Below are positions 17,555 to 25,995 of a stretch of 64,000 nt of DNA, piece after piece. The number at the start of each line of letters is the position of its first letter. The stretch's first letter is position 1. This stretch comes from an uncultured Thalassolituus sp. (lineage in GTDB: Bacteria; Pseudomonadota; Gammaproteobacteria; Pseudomonadales; Oceanobacteraceae), in the NCBI RefSeq assembly GCF_950066645.1, contig NZ_CATMFB010000010.1, positions 31,139 through 95,138 of the forward strand, given 5' to 3'. The notes beneath the pieces were generated by a model, which saw nothing but the letters and a program-made list of their open reading frames with translations, was not told the DNA's origin and ran no database searches. Made by a program: the position numbers and the translations under genes.

Positions 17555-17904
17555 TTACAGAATTTATTTCGGACATTACCAGTAGCTCAGTGAGCTGGAT
17601 TATTCTGCTGGTTGCACTCGTGTGCTATCAGCGCCTGGCGACGCACTGGCTTTCCCCCGAGAAAGATTGCGAAGACTCTGTCAGCCCGGTACTGATCAGT
17701 ATTCTGCCGCTGCTCGGTCTGCTCGGGACCATCATTGGATTACTCGACAGCTTCACGGCAATGCAATACGGATTATCGGGCATGGAACTGTTCAGTTCCG
17801 GTATCGGCGATGCTCTCCTGACCACCCAGCTCGGCCTGCTCTGTGCTGTGCCTGCCTGGCTGGTATACAGCGCGCTGCAAAGCCGCCAGCGTCGGGAGGC
17901 CTGA
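17551..17904 (+). CDS. exbB: very short ExbB-type proton channel subunit
   Basis: Only 117 residues are encoded. There are helices at about 15-28, 47-68 (LPLLGLLGTIIGLLDSF, the family signature) and 88-108 (LLTTQLGLLCAVPAWLVYSA). The long cytoplasmic loop of about 100 residues that normally separates helices 1 and 2 in ExbB is reduced to about 20. The start is secure because it overlaps the ttpC stop (ATGA). It should pair with ExbD and TtpC to use the proton motive force for TonB. Whether such a compact form is common in this cluster type cannot be judged here. Confidence 0.85.
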   Translation: MITEFISDITSSSVSWIILLVALVCYQRLATHWLSPEKDCEDSVSPVLISILPLLGLLGTIIGLLDSFTAMQYGLSGMELFSSGIGDALLTTQLGLLCAVPAWLVYSALQSRQRREA

Positions 17905-17909
17905 GCACC

Positions 17910-18317
17910 GTGCAAAGTCGTCTTCAGCAACGTCTGGAGCAGCAGGAAACTCAGGGGATCGACATGTCGCCCCTGATCGACGTGGTATTTATTCTGCTGA
18001 TCTTTTTTATCGTAACCACAGTGTTCGTTCGCGAAACCGGTGTTGAAGTAGATAAGCCTCAGGCGGTGTCTGCAACCACACTGGATCAGAACGTTATTCT
18101 TATCGCTGTCACGGATACCGGTGATGTCGTCTATGACGGCAGTAATATCGGTGTCGCCGGTGTCCGCGGTGTTGTCTCGCAGGGGCAGGATAAGGGCGGA
18201 CGCCCGGTAGTTATTCAGGCAGACCGGCTTGTTGAAGCCGAGCGCCTTCTGGCGGTGATTGACGAAGCCAAACTGGCAGGCGCAGAACACGTCAGTATTG
18301 CTGCGCTCAAGCCATGA
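17910..18317 (+). CDS. exbD: ExbD-family biopolymer transport protein
   Basis: This 135-residue protein starts at GTG 17910, 5 bases after the exbB stop and behind GGGAGG. The frame extends further upstream but only by overlapping exbB. One membrane helix (about 23-43) contains the essential aspartate, Asp24 in SPLIDVVFILLIFF. The periplasmic domain ends in VVIQADRLVEAERLLAVID and EHVSIAALKP, typical of ExbD. It converts proton flow through ExbB into movement of TonB. Confidence 0.9.
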   Translation: MQSRLQQRLEQQETQGIDMSPLIDVVFILLIFFIVTTVFVRETGVEVDKPQAVSATTLDQNVILIAVTDTGDVVYDGSNIGVAGVRGVVSQGQDKGGRPVVIQADRLVEAERLLAVIDEAKLAGAEHVSIAALKP

Positions 18318-18330
18318 GGGTGATCTGTTT

Positions 18331-18993
18331 ATGAGTCTGCGAGCGAATGCCAATGACCTTGTGCGCAAAGTAAACTGGCGTAAGCAGAGTATTGCCTCGG
18401 CGGCGGCCGCAGGTGTGCTGCTGCTTACCCTCGCTATACTGTTGGTAGGTCAGAGGCTTCCGGAAATGGCCGAGCCAGTACTGGAAGTACGGACCATCAG
18501 TGTTGCACTGCCTCCGCCTCCGCCACCACCACCGCAGCCTGTAACACAACCTCAGGTAGACGTGCCTATTGATGTCTCGGCACCGGGTCAGGGAGCCATC
18601 GTTCCTGAAATAGATGTGCCCAAAGAAATCGTTCTGAATCAGCCCGAGGCACCTAAGATCACTACCATTCAACCGGTGTTTGATAACCTCGCACCCGATC
18701 TGGATGTGTTCAATCTTGATCAGCTTGATGGGTTGCCGAAACTTCTGACTCAGGCAAGCATTACTATGCCCAACAGTCTGCTCAGACGTGGAATTAAAGA
18801 GGTATCACTGCGGCTGGAGGTCACCATCGATGAGACAGGCAGACTTACCCTGAATCGCATCATTGAAAACCCCTACCCTGAATTAAATAAAGAAATTCAT
18901 CGACTGATTAAACTCAGCCGGTTCACTCCCCCTGAGAAAGAGGGGCGGCCAGTCCGGGCACGGTTTATCTGGCCAATAGAAATTAAATCCTGA
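18331..18993 (+). CDS. tonB: TonB-family energy transducer (TonB2 type)
   Basis: This 220-residue protein starts at ATG 18331, 13 bases after the exbD stop. One membrane helix is at about 20-43. A proline run (PPPPPPPPQP, about 62-71) and a proline-rich spacer follow, then a C-terminal TonB domain with GIKEVSLRLEVTIDETGRLTLNRI and ARFIWPIEIKS. The periplasmic spacer is short, as in TonB2 proteins. It contacts the TonB box of outer-membrane receptors, most likely including the divergent receptor. Confidence 0.9.
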   Translation: MSLRANANDLVRKVNWRKQSIASAAAAGVLLLTLAILLVGQRLPEMAEPVLEVRTISVALPPPPPPPPQPVTQPQVDVPIDVSAPGQGAIVPEIDVPKEIVLNQPEAPKITTIQPVFDNLAPDLDVFNLDQLDGLPKLLTQASITMPNSLLRRGIKEVSLRLEVTIDETGRLTLNRIIENPYPELNKEIHRLIKLSRFTPPEKEGRPVRARFIWPIEIKS

Positions 18994-19004
18994 GATTCAC
19001 TGTT

Positions 19005-20372
19005 ATGTTTAATTCTTTAAAAAAATATCTCGCGGCGCCTTGTCTCCTGATAGTCAGCCTGTCAACTCAGGCGGCGAATCTGGAACTTTCTCTGGCCGAA
19101 CCTTCCTGGTCGTTTCTGATAGATAACCAGGTACTGCAAACCATCGAACTGACCTCTGAAGAGCGGACATTTCTTCGGGAAATTCAACCCTTGCTGAAAG
19201 CCGCCGATTACGAAGCAGCAGAACGCGCCTTCGACAACTGGGAGTCAGAACAGTCAGAAAAAGAGACCATCAGTGCTTCTATGGCGCTGATGCGCGGCCA
19301 GATCTATCTGGCCAACAATAAAGATAAAAAAGCGATCGAGTATCTGGCGAAGGCCGTTAAATCGCGTCCGGATTTTGCACCCTCGCAACGCAGCCTGGGC
19401 CTGGCATATCTGCGTAGCGACCAGGGCGATCAAGCCCGGCCGCATCTGCAACGTGCCATTGAGCTTGGCGACCAGAGCGCTCAACTCTACGGTCAGCTCG
19501 CCTATCTGAATCTGCAGTCTGGCTATGCCGCAAGTGCGGTTGCGGGTTACCAGCAAGCCCTGTTTCTTGATGCGGATAATGAAGAATGGTCAAAGGGCCT
19601 GCTTTACGCCCTGACCCGTGCCCAGGCGTTGCCACAGGCACAGGCCATGGTCGAGCAGATGCTCGAAAAGCGCAGTGATGACCCTGAACTCTGGTTGCTC
19701 CGCAGTCAGATTGCCCTGCAGCAGGACAATCCGCTGGTCGCACTGAGCAGCCTGGAAAGCGCGTTGTCACTGGGTAACAACAAGCCAGCAAATATGATTA
19801 CGGCAGCGCAACTGCATCTGACGTCGGGCAGCCCAGAGCGCGCGGTCGAGCTGATGACTTCAGACCAGAACATCGGCAAAGGCGTGACAGACGCCCACGA
19901 AAACACCCTGGTTCAGGCAGCGGCATGGCTCGCACAACAACAGCAGTGGAAGACTCTGCAGACGCTGTTGAGCCGCACCGAAAAAGCAAAACTTTCGGCA
20001 CCTGCGAAGGCCCAGCTGGCCGTCAGCCGGGCAAGAATGGCGATGTTCAGAAATGATTTCGCAGGGGCGGAAAAGTCGCTGAAACATGCCATCGGCCAGG
20101 ACCCGACCCAGGGCGAGGCGATCATGACGTTAGCCGACTTACTGCGCGGCCAGAAACGATATCAGCAGGCCATTATGTACTATCAGCGCGCAGAACCCCT
20201 GCCCGGGCTCGAAGAGCGTGCCCTGCTTGGTCAGGCTCAGGCTGAAATAGAACAGAGTAACTACGACAGCGCTCTGAAAATTCTGGGCGAAGTCGTACGT
20301 AACAACCCGGACCGCACCGATCTGCGGGCGAGTATGCATTCACTTCGTAACCTGGTCAGAAACCGCCCCTGA
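19005..20372 (+). CDS. periplasmic TPR protein, last gene of TonB2 module
   Basis: The 455 residues comprise a signal peptide (cleavage near STQAANLE) followed by about ten tetratricopeptide repeats, for example ALMRGQIYLANNKDKKAIEYL and SQRSLGLAYLRSDQGDQARPHL. A TPR protein closes the DUF3450-ttpC-exbBD-tonB cluster in other marine bacteria. It probably acts as a scaffold between inner-membrane motor and outer-membrane receptor. It starts 11 bases after the tonB stop. It is convergent with the araC gene, with no convincing terminator (only a weak CCCC/GGGG hairpin near 20381). Confidence 0.85.
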   Translation: MFNSLKKYLAAPCLLIVSLSTQAANLELSLAEPSWSFLIDNQVLQTIELTSEERTFLREIQPLLKAADYEAAERAFDNWESEQSEKETISASMALMRGQIYLANNKDKKAIEYLAKAVKSRPDFAPSQRSLGLAYLRSDQGDQARPHLQRAIELGDQSAQLYGQLAYLNLQSGYAASAVAGYQQALFLDADNEEWSKGLLYALTRAQALPQAQAMVEQMLEKRSDDPELWLLRSQIALQQDNPLVALSSLESALSLGNNKPANMITAAQLHLTSGSPERAVELMTSDQNIGKGVTDAHENTLVQAAAWLAQQQQWKTLQTLLSRTEKAKLSAPAKAQLAVSRARMAMFRNDFAGAEKSLKHAIGQDPTQGEAIMTLADLLRGQKRYQQAIMYYQRAEPLPGLEERALLGQAQAEIEQSNYDSALKILGEVVRNNPDRTDLRASMHSLRNLVRNRP

Positions 20373-20396
20373 GGTGGTTTCCCCGACCGGGGCTGA

Positions 20397-21416
20397 TTAT
20401 TCCGTCGCGCGCGGCACCCCGCTACGGAACTGACTGGGTGCCACTCCATACCATTTTTTAAAGGCCCGGCTGAATGCGCTGACGTCTGAAAACCCTAACA
20501 GAAACGCAAGTTGTGTGACTGTCATTCCGGGTTGATGAAGGTGCCTTTCGACCAGCGTACGCCGGGTATTTTCCAGTAATTGCTTCCATGTCATGCCTTC
20601 ATCGCTCAGACGACGCTGCAGGCTTCGCACACTCATATGAAAACGCTCTGCCGCATCTCCCAGTGAGGGTTCTCCCTCAGGTAAACGTCCTTCCAGCCAG
20701 AGCGACAGCTGAATCAGTAATGACCCCCGTTCCTGCTCAGCCAGACGCTCATTCAGCGAGGCTTCCATCATCGCGGCCAGTTGCGGTTCACTGGAGTGCA
20801 GCTCGGCTTCCGCATCGTTGCGGGAAAAGACAATCTGATATAAATCGCCTTGCTGGGGTGGCACCCGGAAATAACGACCGATACATTGCAGGTAATCTGG
20901 CGCGCCATACGCGACCCAGACCTCCGCCGGATTCAGTGCCGGATCTATCCGGATTCGGACCAGTCTGACCAGACTGGCCATGACATACAGCATCCCCTGA
21001 TGATGTGGCGTGTGGCCGGCGTCGGCGTAAAACCGGACAATGACTCTGTCTTCTTCACTGATCAGCTCTGTGCGCACTGCATTAGAAATCAGGCGATGAA
21101 AACGCACCATCCGTTGCAGTACGCTGAGTAAGCTCCCGCCTGCAGACAATGCCAGCCCCAGCCCACCAAACGCCGAATACTCGCTATGCCGGGCCATGTT
21201 GATGCCAAGCGATGGATCATCCAGCAGGTGTTCTGCCTCTGTCAGCAGCTCGGAAGTGTGAGCAACACTGACCCTGGCTTCAGGCTGGCGGGTATCCTCA
21301 ACGGAGATTCCATGCTGCGCGAACAGAGGCTCAGGTGCGATACCGTGCTGGCGCAGCAGTGTCGCCAGGGGGCGCAGGAACATCGCCACAGCACGGGCTT
21401 CATGGGTCATTGGCAT
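20397..21416 (-). CDS. AraC-family transcriptional regulator
   Basis: This 339-residue protein has an N-terminal ligand-binding domain of the OruR/ArgR type (arabinose-binding-like, about 1-215). The C-terminal double helix-turn-helix (about 240-335) carries the signature MTVTQLAFLLGFSDVSAFSRAFKKWYGVAPSQFR. It is divergent from the fatty-acid desaturase gene with 116 bases between the starts. That arrangement is typical for a regulator controlling its neighbour. The effector is unknown; a fatty acid is a reasonable guess from context. Confidence 0.88.
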   Translation of the reverse strand: MPMTHEARAVAMFLRPLATLLRQHGIAPEPLFAQHGISVEDTRQPEARVSVAHTSELLTEAEHLLDDPSLGINMARHSEYSAFGGLGLALSAGGSLLSVLQRMVRFHRLISNAVRTELISEEDRVIVRFYADAGHTPHHQGMLYVMASLVRLVRIRIDPALNPAEVWVAYGAPDYLQCIGRYFRVPPQQGDLYQIVFSRNDAEAELHSSEPQLAAMMEASLNERLAEQERGSLLIQLSLWLEGRLPEGEPSLGDAAERFHMSVRSLQRRLSDEGMTWKQLLENTRRTLVERHLHQPGMTVTQLAFLLGFSDVSAFSRAFKKWYGVAPSQFRSGVPRATE

Positions 21417-21532
21417 CTCCGGTCAACAGGTTGGCAGCGACGGCAAGGCATCTTCCAACTGTTTTATGTACTTTATTATTGTCTGGTCGCGCCTGTGTTC
21501 CGGTGCTGACCATGTTAACTGGAGTATATTGT

Positions 21533-22630
21533 ATGACAGCGACAACCGATAAAAACAATGAGCGCTTTCAGGCGCTGCGCGCAAAAGACCGTGAAATTCA
21601 GCGCGATCTGATGGCGGTGAGTGATCAGGTGCGTGCCCGACATCCATGGCTGATGAAACATCAGGATGGCATCGGCATGGCCATCTTCCTCGTCAGCCTT
21701 GCCGGTATGGCTCTTAACGGCTGGCTCTGGCTGGAAGGCCTGATGCCTGCATGGGTAGTGATCGTACTGAGTGCCTTCTGGACGTCTCTGCTGCATGAAC
21801 TTGAGCATGACCTGATTCACTACATGTATTTCCGCAAGCAGCCGTTCTGGCACCACCTGATGATGGCGGGCGTTTACCTGGCCCGGCCTCTGACGCAGAA
21901 TCCATGGGTGCGGCGCCATGTTCACCTGCACCACCACAAAGTGTCCGGCACCGAAACAGATCTGGAAGAGCGTGGAATCACGAATGGCGAAAAATGGGAC
22001 TGGAAACGGTTTCTGATGGTCGGCGATAACATGCTTGCGTTTTACCTGCGCGCAGGAAAGTACTTCGTCGTTCCTAAAAAGCTGATGAAACAGGGAAAAA
22101 TTAACCGCAACGATCTGAAAAATCTGCGCATTATCGGTGCCCTCAGCTTTAATCCCATCGGCTATATTGCCTACACCCTGTGGCACGGTTTTGTGTTGTT
22201 CCACCTGGCAAATGGAGTCGCATGGATGTTGGGTACTCACATTGCGTGGCCTGAGTGGCTTCTGGCTCAGGAAGCCTGGGTAACAGCGACCGTTGTGATT
22301 CTGATTGCGCCCAATGTGTTACGCACCTTCTGCCTGCATTTTATTTCGTCAAATATGCACTACTATGGCGATAACACTCCCGGCATTATTCACGAGCAAT
22401 GCCAGGTCATGGATAAATGGTATCTGCTGCCATTACACCTGTTCTGCTTCAAGTTCGGCAGCACGCATGCCATTCATCACTTTGTCGTCCGCGACCCATT
22501 CTATATCCGTCATCTCGGTGAAAAAGAGAGCCATGAAGTACTGCGTCGCCACGGTATCCGCTTTAACGATATGGGCACCTTCCGCCGTGCAAACCGTATG
22601 AATGAGCGGGCAGAAAAAGCCGCTGCCTGA
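21533..22630 (+). CDS. membrane fatty-acid desaturase
   Basis: This 365-residue protein starts at ATG 21533 with GGAG 8 bases before; an upstream extension of the frame is rejected. Three histidine clusters that hold the di-iron centre are present: HELEH at 88-92, HVHLHHH at 129-135 and HAIHH at 312-316. Four to five hydrophobic segments place it in the inner membrane. It introduces a double bond into an acyl chain or a related lipid, with electrons from a redox partner not encoded nearby. The AraC regulator upstream likely controls it. A strong terminator follows. Confidence 0.88.
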   Translation: MTATTDKNNERFQALRAKDREIQRDLMAVSDQVRARHPWLMKHQDGIGMAIFLVSLAGMALNGWLWLEGLMPAWVVIVLSAFWTSLLHELEHDLIHYMYFRKQPFWHHLMMAGVYLARPLTQNPWVRRHVHLHHHKVSGTETDLEERGITNGEKWDWKRFLMVGDNMLAFYLRAGKYFVVPKKLMKQGKINRNDLKNLRIIGALSFNPIGYIAYTLWHGFVLFHLANGVAWMLGTHIAWPEWLLAQEAWVTATVVILIAPNVLRTFCLHFISSNMHYYGDNTPGIIHEQCQVMDKWYLLPLHLFCFKFGSTHAIHHFVVRDPFYIRHLGEKESHEVLRRHGIRFNDMGTFRRANRMNERAEKAAA

Positions 22631-22642
22631 TAAACAGGCAAT

Positions 22643-22670
22643 AAAAAACCCGGCATCGCCGGGTTTTTTA
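22643..22670. terminator. bidirectional terminator between desaturase and nadE
   Basis: CCCGGC/GCCGGG is a 6-bp stem with a 3-base loop, flanked by six A on the left and six T on the right. It can end both converging genes. Confidence 0.92.
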
Positions 22671-22674
22671 TTGC

Positions 22675-24309
22675 TCAGATTCCGGCCTTCCAGCCGTTGG
22701 TTATCGGGTAGCGTCGGTCACGTCCAAAGCCACGGCGGGTAACTCTCACTCCCACCGGTGCCTGACGACGTTTGTATTCGTTGATGTCAACGAGGCGAAC
22801 AACACGCATCACATCTTCCCGCACATGCCCCGCGGCTATAATCTGTTCGGCGCTTTCATCATGCTCAATGTAGCGCTCGAGAATATCGTCCAGCACAGGG
22901 TAAGGTGGCAGACTGTCTTCATCGACCTGATCCGGAGCCAGTTCGGCAGAGGGCGGACGGTCGATAACGCGTTGTGGAATCACCGGCGATAACGTGTTGC
23001 GATACTCTGCCAGTGCAAATACCCGGGTTTTATACACGTCCTTCAACGCGCCATAACCACCAGCCATATCGCCATACAAGGTGGCGTATCCCACCGCCAT
23101 TTCGCTTTTGTTTCCGGTGGTCAGCACCATGTATCCGGTTTTGTTAGACAGCGCCATAAGTAAAACGCCACGACAACGCGACTGCAGGTTTTCTTCTGTG
23201 GTATCGACTCTGAGCCCATCAAAATCTGCGGCGAGGGCTGACATAAATTCAGAGTACATTGGTTCAATCGATATCGACTGATAACGAACACCCATGGCAT
23301 CCGCCTGCAGGGCGGCATCCTCTTTACTCATACCTGAGGTATATGTGAAAGGCATCATCACAGCCCTGACCCGCTCCGGGCCAAGAGCATCAACGGCAAT
23401 AGCAAGGGTCAGTGCTGAGTCAATCCCCCCAGACAGCCCCAGCACGACACCTGGAAACCGGTTTTTATTAACATAATCCCGGACTCCCAGAACTAACGCC
23501 TGATAGAGAGCCGCAAGATCGTCTTCCCGCGCAGGCACTGATGCTGAGACCGCGCTCAGACGCCCTGCGTGATACTCCACCATCGCCACGGCTTCGTTCC
23601 ACGACGGCAGCTGCAAAACGCAGTCACCTTTGCGGTCTGTGGCAAATGAGCTGCCATCAAATACCAGTTCGTCCTGCCCCCCGACCTGATTCACATAGAG
23701 GAATGACATCGCATGCTGACGGGCATGACGACTGATGAGCTGCAGACGCTCTTCCTGTTTGCCCATATGAAACGGCGAGGCATTCAGATTAAGCATCAGC
23801 TCAGCCCCTGTGTCCGCGGCCTGAGCAACCGGAGCATCAAACCATACGTCCTCGCAGACAGTCAGGCCGATCCGAACGCCCGCCAGTTCAAAGACGCAGG
23901 CCTGATCACCCGCACTGAAATACCGCTTTTCATCAAAGACCTGATAATTCGGTAATTCCTGCTTGCAGTACTGGGCAATGCATTCTCCCCTGTTCCAGAC
24001 ACCGGCGCAGTTATACAGACGGTCGTCGATCCACATCGGATAGCCAACAGCGACGGCAATCGTCTCACTGATACGCGCAACCTGTTCCAGAGCTTCCTGC
24101 ACGCGTAACGCCAGACTTGGACGCAGCAACAGATCTTCGGGTGGGTAACCGGTGATAGCCAGCTCACTGAAGACAATCAGCCAAGCGCCGGACTCCGCCG
24201 CCCGCTGTGCTGCCGTGGCGATCCGTTCGGTATTTCCGGGGATATCTCCAACATGAAAGTTACATTGTGCAAGAGCAATCTTGAGTGGCTGAATCAGTGA
24301 CTTGGACAT
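22675..24309 (-). CDS. nadE: glutamine-dependent NAD+ synthetase
   Basis: This 544-residue two-domain enzyme makes NAD+ from deamido-NAD+, ATP and glutamine in the cytoplasm. The N-terminal nitrilase-like glutaminase carries the Glu49-Lys116-Cys152 triad (FSELAITG, CKQELPNY, LTVCEDVW). The C-terminal synthetase has the ATP pyrophosphatase loop SGGIDS at 293-298 and the TTGNKSEMAVGYATLYGDMAGG stretch in the NAD site. The start at ATG 24309 gives the expected KIALAQCNFHVGD beginning; a longer frame overlapping pilS is rejected. It is divergent from pilS. Confidence 0.95.
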   Translation of the reverse strand: MSKSLIQPLKIALAQCNFHVGDIPGNTERIATAAQRAAESGAWLIVFSELAITGYPPEDLLLRPSLALRVQEALEQVARISETIAVAVGYPMWIDDRLYNCAGVWNRGECIAQYCKQELPNYQVFDEKRYFSAGDQACVFELAGVRIGLTVCEDVWFDAPVAQAADTGAELMLNLNASPFHMGKQEERLQLISRHARQHAMSFLYVNQVGGQDELVFDGSSFATDRKGDCVLQLPSWNEAVAMVEYHAGRLSAVSASVPAREDDLAALYQALVLGVRDYVNKNRFPGVVLGLSGGIDSALTLAIAVDALGPERVRAVMMPFTYTSGMSKEDAALQADAMGVRYQSISIEPMYSEFMSALAADFDGLRVDTTEENLQSRCRGVLLMALSNKTGYMVLTTGNKSEMAVGYATLYGDMAGGYGALKDVYKTRVFALAEYRNTLSPVIPQRVIDRPPSAELAPDQVDEDSLPPYPVLDDILERYIEHDESAEQIIAAGHVREDVMRVVRLVDINEYKRRQAPVGVRVTRRGFGRDRRYPITNGWKAGI

Positions 24310-24383
24310 GGACTGCGGGTACTCTTTAAAAATCACGCGTATTGTCTGGAAATACGCTCCTGGACGCAAACCGGAAACACAGG

Positions 24384-25901
24384 ATGCAACTCTCTCCAAC
24401 TTCCAAAGCCGGCAGTGGCAACCGCCTTCTGCGTCTCTACGGATACTACTCTCTGTTTCTCGCCCTGCTGATCATCGTCGTCGACAGCATTGATAAGCAG
24501 GACAGACTACTCGGTGAACGCGCACCTCAGCTCTTCCTGATACTGTCGTCTGTGTACGTTATCAGCGCTGCGACCTTTGTCGCTATCGCTAACCGGCGGC
24601 CGGATTCTCAGGCCACCACCAGCTATATGTTCATCGAAACTGCGCTTCTGACCGGCATGATGTACGCATCGGGAGGGCTGGCAGCAGGCTTCTCCAGCCT
24701 GTTGCTGATCCCGGTGATTATGGCGAACCTGCTCGCGCCCGGAGTATTGGGCTACGGCGTAGCCGCCTGGCTCAGTCTGGCGGTGTTTTATACGCAGCAT
24801 ATTCTGCATGGGGAATTCGGGTTGTCTGATACCGCCAATACCGGGGTGTATGGAGCGATCACCTTCGCTATCGCGACCATTACCCAGCTATTGTCACGTC
24901 GTATCCGCACCGCAATCGACCTTGCGCAGGATCAGGCGTATAACGCGCGTCGCCTGCAACGACTCAGTCAACAGGCGCTGATGACACTGCCCGACGGTAT
25001 CATTGCCTGTACCCGCTACCAGCAGATCCTGTTTTTCAACCAGCAGGCGGCAGACTGGTTTCCTCTGCGAGCGGGAGAAAAACTTCCCCCTGCGCTTGAA
25101 CATATCTTCCGTTCAGAAAAGTTATCAGGCGCACAGCCGCTGACGGTGTCCCGTATCTCCATTCCTGATACCGACGGCGATTTTCTTCTGGTGATTGAAG
25201 ACGACACCCGGGTAGCGGCTGAGGCCCAGCAGATCAAACTGGCGTCACTCGGGCGCCTGACCGCCAGTATTGCTCACGAGATCCGTAACCCGCTGTCAGC
25301 ACTGCAACAGGCTTCGCAACTTCTGAGCGAAACACCCGGCCTGAGCCCGGAAAACCAACGTCTCACACGAATGATTGAAGACAACAGTCAGCGAATTAAC
25401 CGTACCATTGCCGATATTCTGCAACTGTCCCGGGGGCGACAGGCGAGATGTGAACCGCTTGAGCTGGCGGCGTTTCTTGATCGTTTTAAGCGTCAGTTTC
25501 TGGAGTTGCATCCGCAGAACGATTTCGATCTTGTCATCCACAGTGAGGATTCGCCCCAGGTCAGGTTTGATGCTGACCATCTTGTCCAGGTACTTAACAA
25601 CCTTTGCAACAACGGCCTGCGATACGCACGCAGACTTCATACGGATAAACCCCAACTGACCCTGACGGTGATGCGTGGCGATCATTCCCACACTATCCTT
25701 GATGTCAGCGACAATGGCGGGGGTGTTTGCCCTGAACAGCAGGAGCGTCTGTTCGAGCCATTCCACACAACGGAACCAGAAGGGACTGGTCTGGGTCTGT
25801 ATCTCTGCCGGGAGCTGTGTCAGGCCAATGAAGCAGACATCAGCTACGCCGGACATCCGGGAGGCGCTCTCTTTCGTATACGGATGAAAGATGCAGAATA
25901 A
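24384..25901 (+). CDS. pilS: PilS sensor histidine kinase
   Basis: This protein is about 505 residues from ATG 24384. An in-frame ATG at 24342 would add 14 residues and cannot be excluded. Six hydrophobic segments (about 15-165) are followed by a PAS-like region, then HisKA with the phosphorylated histidine at about 298 (SIAHEIRNPLSAL). The ATPase domain contains the N box (LNNLCNNGLRYA), DNGGG and GTGLGL motifs. Together with PilR it regulates type IV pilin expression in Pseudomonas, where pilin itself feeds back on PilS. pilR begins 94 bases downstream. Confidence 0.9.
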   Translation: MQLSPTSKAGSGNRLLRLYGYYSLFLALLIIVVDSIDKQDRLLGERAPQLFLILSSVYVISAATFVAIANRRPDSQATTSYMFIETALLTGMMYASGGLAAGFSSLLLIPVIMANLLAPGVLGYGVAAWLSLAVFYTQHILHGEFGLSDTANTGVYGAITFAIATITQLLSRRIRTAIDLAQDQAYNARRLQRLSQQALMTLPDGIIACTRYQQILFFNQQAADWFPLRAGEKLPPALEHIFRSEKLSGAQPLTVSRISIPDTDGDFLLVIEDDTRVAAEAQQIKLASLGRLTASIAHEIRNPLSALQQASQLLSETPGLSPENQRLTRMIEDNSQRINRTIADILQLSRGRQARCEPLELAAFLDRFKRQFLELHPQNDFDLVIHSEDSPQVRFDADHLVQVLNNLCNNGLRYARRLHTDKPQLTLTVMRGDHSHTILDVSDNGGGVCPEQQERLFEPFHTTEPEGTGLGLYLCRELCQANEADISYAGHPGGALFRIRMKDAE

Positions 25902-25995
25902 TTCTGTGCGACGATTCACACCCGCACGGCAAAACAGCCGACAGCAGACACATACTGACTTATAGTCAGTGATGACATTTTAAGGAACAGGAAAT

